Assembly: GCA_028279265.1 (NCBI GenBank)
Contig: JANQOC010000245.1
Location: 1-6,958 of the forward strand
DNA: 6,958 nt
Direction: 5' to 3'
DNA from: Hyphomicrobiales bacterium
Lineage (GTDB): Bacteria > Pseudomonadota > Alphaproteobacteria > Rhizobiales > CAYWUX01
Made by a program: the position numbers and the translations under genes. The notes under the pieces are model-generated. The model ran no database searches. It was not told where the DNA came from and worked only from the letters and a program-made list of their open reading frames with translations. Numbering within the stretch: position 1 is the stretch's first letter; every line of letters starts with the position of its first letter. This document shows, one piece after another, positions 5,765 through 6,958 of this stretch.

Positions 5765-6034
5765 ATGGCACGCATGGACACATCAACGGTGGAGAAAGTC
5801 GAGCTTGCGACTTTGACTGGCTCTGCTGATGCCTTGTTTGAACTGGGTTTACTTTATTCCTCTGGTCGGGAAGTGGAAGAAAACCTTGTTGAAGCACACA
5901 AATGGTTCAATCTCGCAGCAATGAAGGGAAACAGGGCGGCACTGGAATATCGCCAGGAAATTTCCCGGGAACTGAGCCGCGTTGATATAGCCAAGGCTCA
6001 GAGGTCGGCGCGACAGTGGCTGCAGAGCCATTAA
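5765..6034 (+). CDS. Single Sel1-like repeat protein, 89 residues
   Basis: Small, probably cytosolic helical protein with one TPR-like Sel1 repeat. The repeat runs from SADALFELGLLYSSG through EAHKWFNLAAMKGN (about 20-56) and shows the pattern ALxxLGxxYxxGxxVxxxxxxAxxWxxxAAxxGN. A charged C-terminal helix follows (SRELSRVDIAKAQRSARQWL, about 67-86). The open frame extends upstream to 5636, but AAGGGA (5751-5756) precedes the ATG at 5765, and the upstream residues do not look like protein of this family. I recall similar one-repeat proteins beginning MARMDTS-T as widespread in Rhodospirillales-type alphaproteobacteria, without a known function. Sel1 repeats usually mediate protein binding. The gene stands alone, divergent from phaB and convergent with the exported-protein gene. 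Confidence 0.85.
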   Translation: MARMDTSTVEKVELATLTGSADALFELGLLYSSGREVEENLVEAHKWFNLAAMKGNRAALEYRQEISRELSRVDIAKAQRSARQWLQSH

Positions 6035-6063
6035 GTTCGTTTTCGGTTGAGCGAGTTCGTCAG

Positions 6064-6120
6064 AGCTGAGTGCAGCTGCGACACCGTGGCGGCGACCGGT
6101 ACAAGCCCTTGTTCTCAGCT
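6064..6120. repeat. Weak inverted repeat in the convergent gap after the Sel1 gene
   Basis: AGCTGAG (6064-6070) pairs with CTCAGCT (6114-6120) across a 43-base interior. A second short repeat, TCAGCG/CGCTGA (6122-6127 with 6138-6143), overlaps the stop of the facing gene. These are the only terminator-like structures in the 96-base gap between the two convergent stops, and neither has a U-tract. Confidence 0.25.
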
Positions 6121-6130
6121 TCTCAGCGCG

Positions 6131-6787
6131 TCAGCAATCGCTGAACCAGGAAGTCAGGCACTTCCAGGTGGATTTGGTTGATTCCTGAACAGACTTGCCC
6201 ACTTTCTTGGCGGCGCCGCTGATATTTTCTCCGGCTTTCTTCGTAGACTCCGCAACGAATTCCCCTGTTTTAGCCGTCGCATCACCCACGGCTTTTCCGG
6301 TTTTCTTGAGTTGATCCGCAGAATTTTCTACGGCCTGTTCGGTAAAGTCGACCAGGGTTTTGGGCTCTTTGTTTTTCTTTCCCTGCTGTTCACTCGGCTC
6401 GCCGGGTTCAACGGAGTCCACTTCGGTGCGAAACTGCTCATCATTACCCGGTTCCTGGACCGCAAGATCCCGGGACTCGTCGGGTAAGGGATTGCGCGGG
6501 CCTTGATAGGTGTAGGTCAGCCGCGTTCCCTGACATTGAGCCGCCTCAACGCGACGAAAAGTACAGGAACCGTGATTGCGGTCGCGCGCGATACTTATGG
6601 CGCAATAGAGTTGCAGGGCCCCGGAACCGGGTGTCCCGTCCGGCGTATCCACATCGCAAATATAGGTTTGATCGGGTTCACTGCAGCTCATACAGATAAG
6701 CTCCGCCGAGGCCGGCCCGAGGCCTGTTGCGATCAATAGCAGCAAGGCGGTCGCGAATTTTCCAATTAAAAGCTGAAACCGAAACAT
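6131..6787 (-). CDS. Exported cysteine-framed protein with 11-residue amphipathic repeats
   Basis: 218-residue protein of no family I can name. Residues 1-28 are a Sec signal peptide: basic start MFRFQLLIGK, hydrophobic core FATALLLLIATGLG, and a PASA cleavage site before E29. There is no lipobox. The N-terminal domain (29-100) has six cysteines (C32, C35, C44, C62, C75, C85), opening with a CMSC pair. An acidic, proline-containing linker (about 100-143) follows. Residues 153-207 are five consecutive 11-residue units: VENSADQLKKT, GKAVGDATAKT, GEFVAESTKKA, GENISGAAKKV and GKSVQESTKST. The protein ends WKCLTSWFSDC, itself 11 residues, with C210 and C218. Such 11-mers occur in LEA-type and apolipoprotein-like helices that coat membranes or protect proteins under drying. 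Eight cysteines, all after the signal peptide, suggest periplasmic disulfides. Function is unknown. Confidence 0.85.
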   Translation of the reverse strand: MFRFQLLIGKFATALLLLIATGLGPASAELICMSCSEPDQTYICDVDTPDGTPGSGALQLYCAISIARDRNHGSCTFRRVEAAQCQGTRLTYTYQGPRNPLPDESRDLAVQEPGNDEQFRTEVDSVEPGEPSEQQGKKNKEPKTLVDFTEQAVENSADQLKKTGKAVGDATAKTGEFVAESTKKAGENISGAAKKVGKSVQESTKSTWKCLTSWFSDC

Positions 6788-6832
6788 GGTTCCTACCCCC
6801 TGGGGTCCATTTGCTGTTCACTCTTGCCCCGC

Positions 6833-6838
6833 ATTATA
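6833..6838 (-). promoter_or_regulatory. -10 box TATAAT of the exported-protein gene
   Basis: The minus strand reads GTGTATAATGCGGG, an exact TATAAT about 45 bases before the ATG at 6787, implying a leader of roughly 35-40 bases. The -35 region at 17-base spacing (TTTATT) is a poor match, so an activator or another sigma factor may help. A GC-rich palindrome ACCCC-CT-GGGGT (6795-6806) lies in the leader close to the start codon. Confidence 0.55.
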
Positions 6839-6915
6839 CACGAGTCCAGCCCGGGAATAAAAGAGGAACAAATTTCACCAGTTCTATAAAACAGGAAATA
6901 TGAGCTAAAAAAGAC

Positions 6916-6929
6916 TTTTGTGCACAAAA
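6916..6929. promoter_or_regulatory. 14-base palindrome upstream of the exported-protein promoter
   Basis: TTTTGTGCACAAAA is a perfect palindrome about 80 bases upstream of the TATAAT box. An overlapping inverted repeat GCACA-AAA-TGTGC (6922-6934) reuses its right half, giving two possible half-site pairings. This is a candidate operator or activator site for the exported-protein gene, or for a gene beyond the window. Confidence 0.35.
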
Positions 6930-6958
6930 TGTGCGTTTTCAGGCCTTGGTGTAGTTTC

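Noticed and set aside
1..6958. Mobile elements, CRISPR, tRNA/rRNA or a defence system
   Set aside because: No transposase, integrase, array of direct repeats, tRNA-like fold or defence-type gene can be seen; the content is metabolic and envelope-related.

Overview
The window looks like ordinary chromosome from a moderate-GC alphaproteobacterium, probably Rhodospirillales-like. This rests on the single-Sel1-repeat small protein, the form of the beta-keto acid cleavage enzyme and the PHB (polyhydroxybutyrate) genes. It is inferred from remembered family resemblance, not from a search. I see no mobile element, CRISPR array, tRNA, rRNA or phage gene.

Left part (1-1540): two rightward redox genes. 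They are the 3' three quarters of a QOR-type NADPH:quinone oxidoreductase, cut by the window edge, and a complete Nu-class glutathione transferase of the YfcG type. A GC-rich hairpin then separates them from convergent genes.

Centre (1539-5140): five leftward genes, in transcription order phaB (acetoacetyl-CoA reductase), a 96-residue helical protein, scoA and scoB (succinyl-CoA:3-ketoacid CoA-transferase) and a BKACE/DUF849 beta-keto acid cleavage enzyme. Chemically they form one route. BKACE uses acetyl-CoA to split a beta-keto acid and releases acetoacetate. ScoAB activates acetoacetate to acetoacetyl-CoA. PhaB reduces that to (R)-3-hydroxybutyryl-CoA, the PHB monomer. The small helical protein could be a granule-associated, phasin-like partner, but that is only inference. 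Inverted repeats between phaB and the small gene, ahead of scoA and between scoB and BKACE suggest several transcription or processing units rather than one uniform operon.

Right part (5141-6958): a 624-base divergent intergenic region contains a 15-base palindrome and leads to a rightward 89-residue Sel1-repeat protein. Convergent to it is a leftward gene for an exported, cysteine-framed protein whose C-terminal half is built of exact 11-residue repeats, like LEA or apolipoprotein helices. A TATAAT box precedes it, with a 14-base palindrome further upstream. This exported protein and the small helical protein are the least explained genes here.
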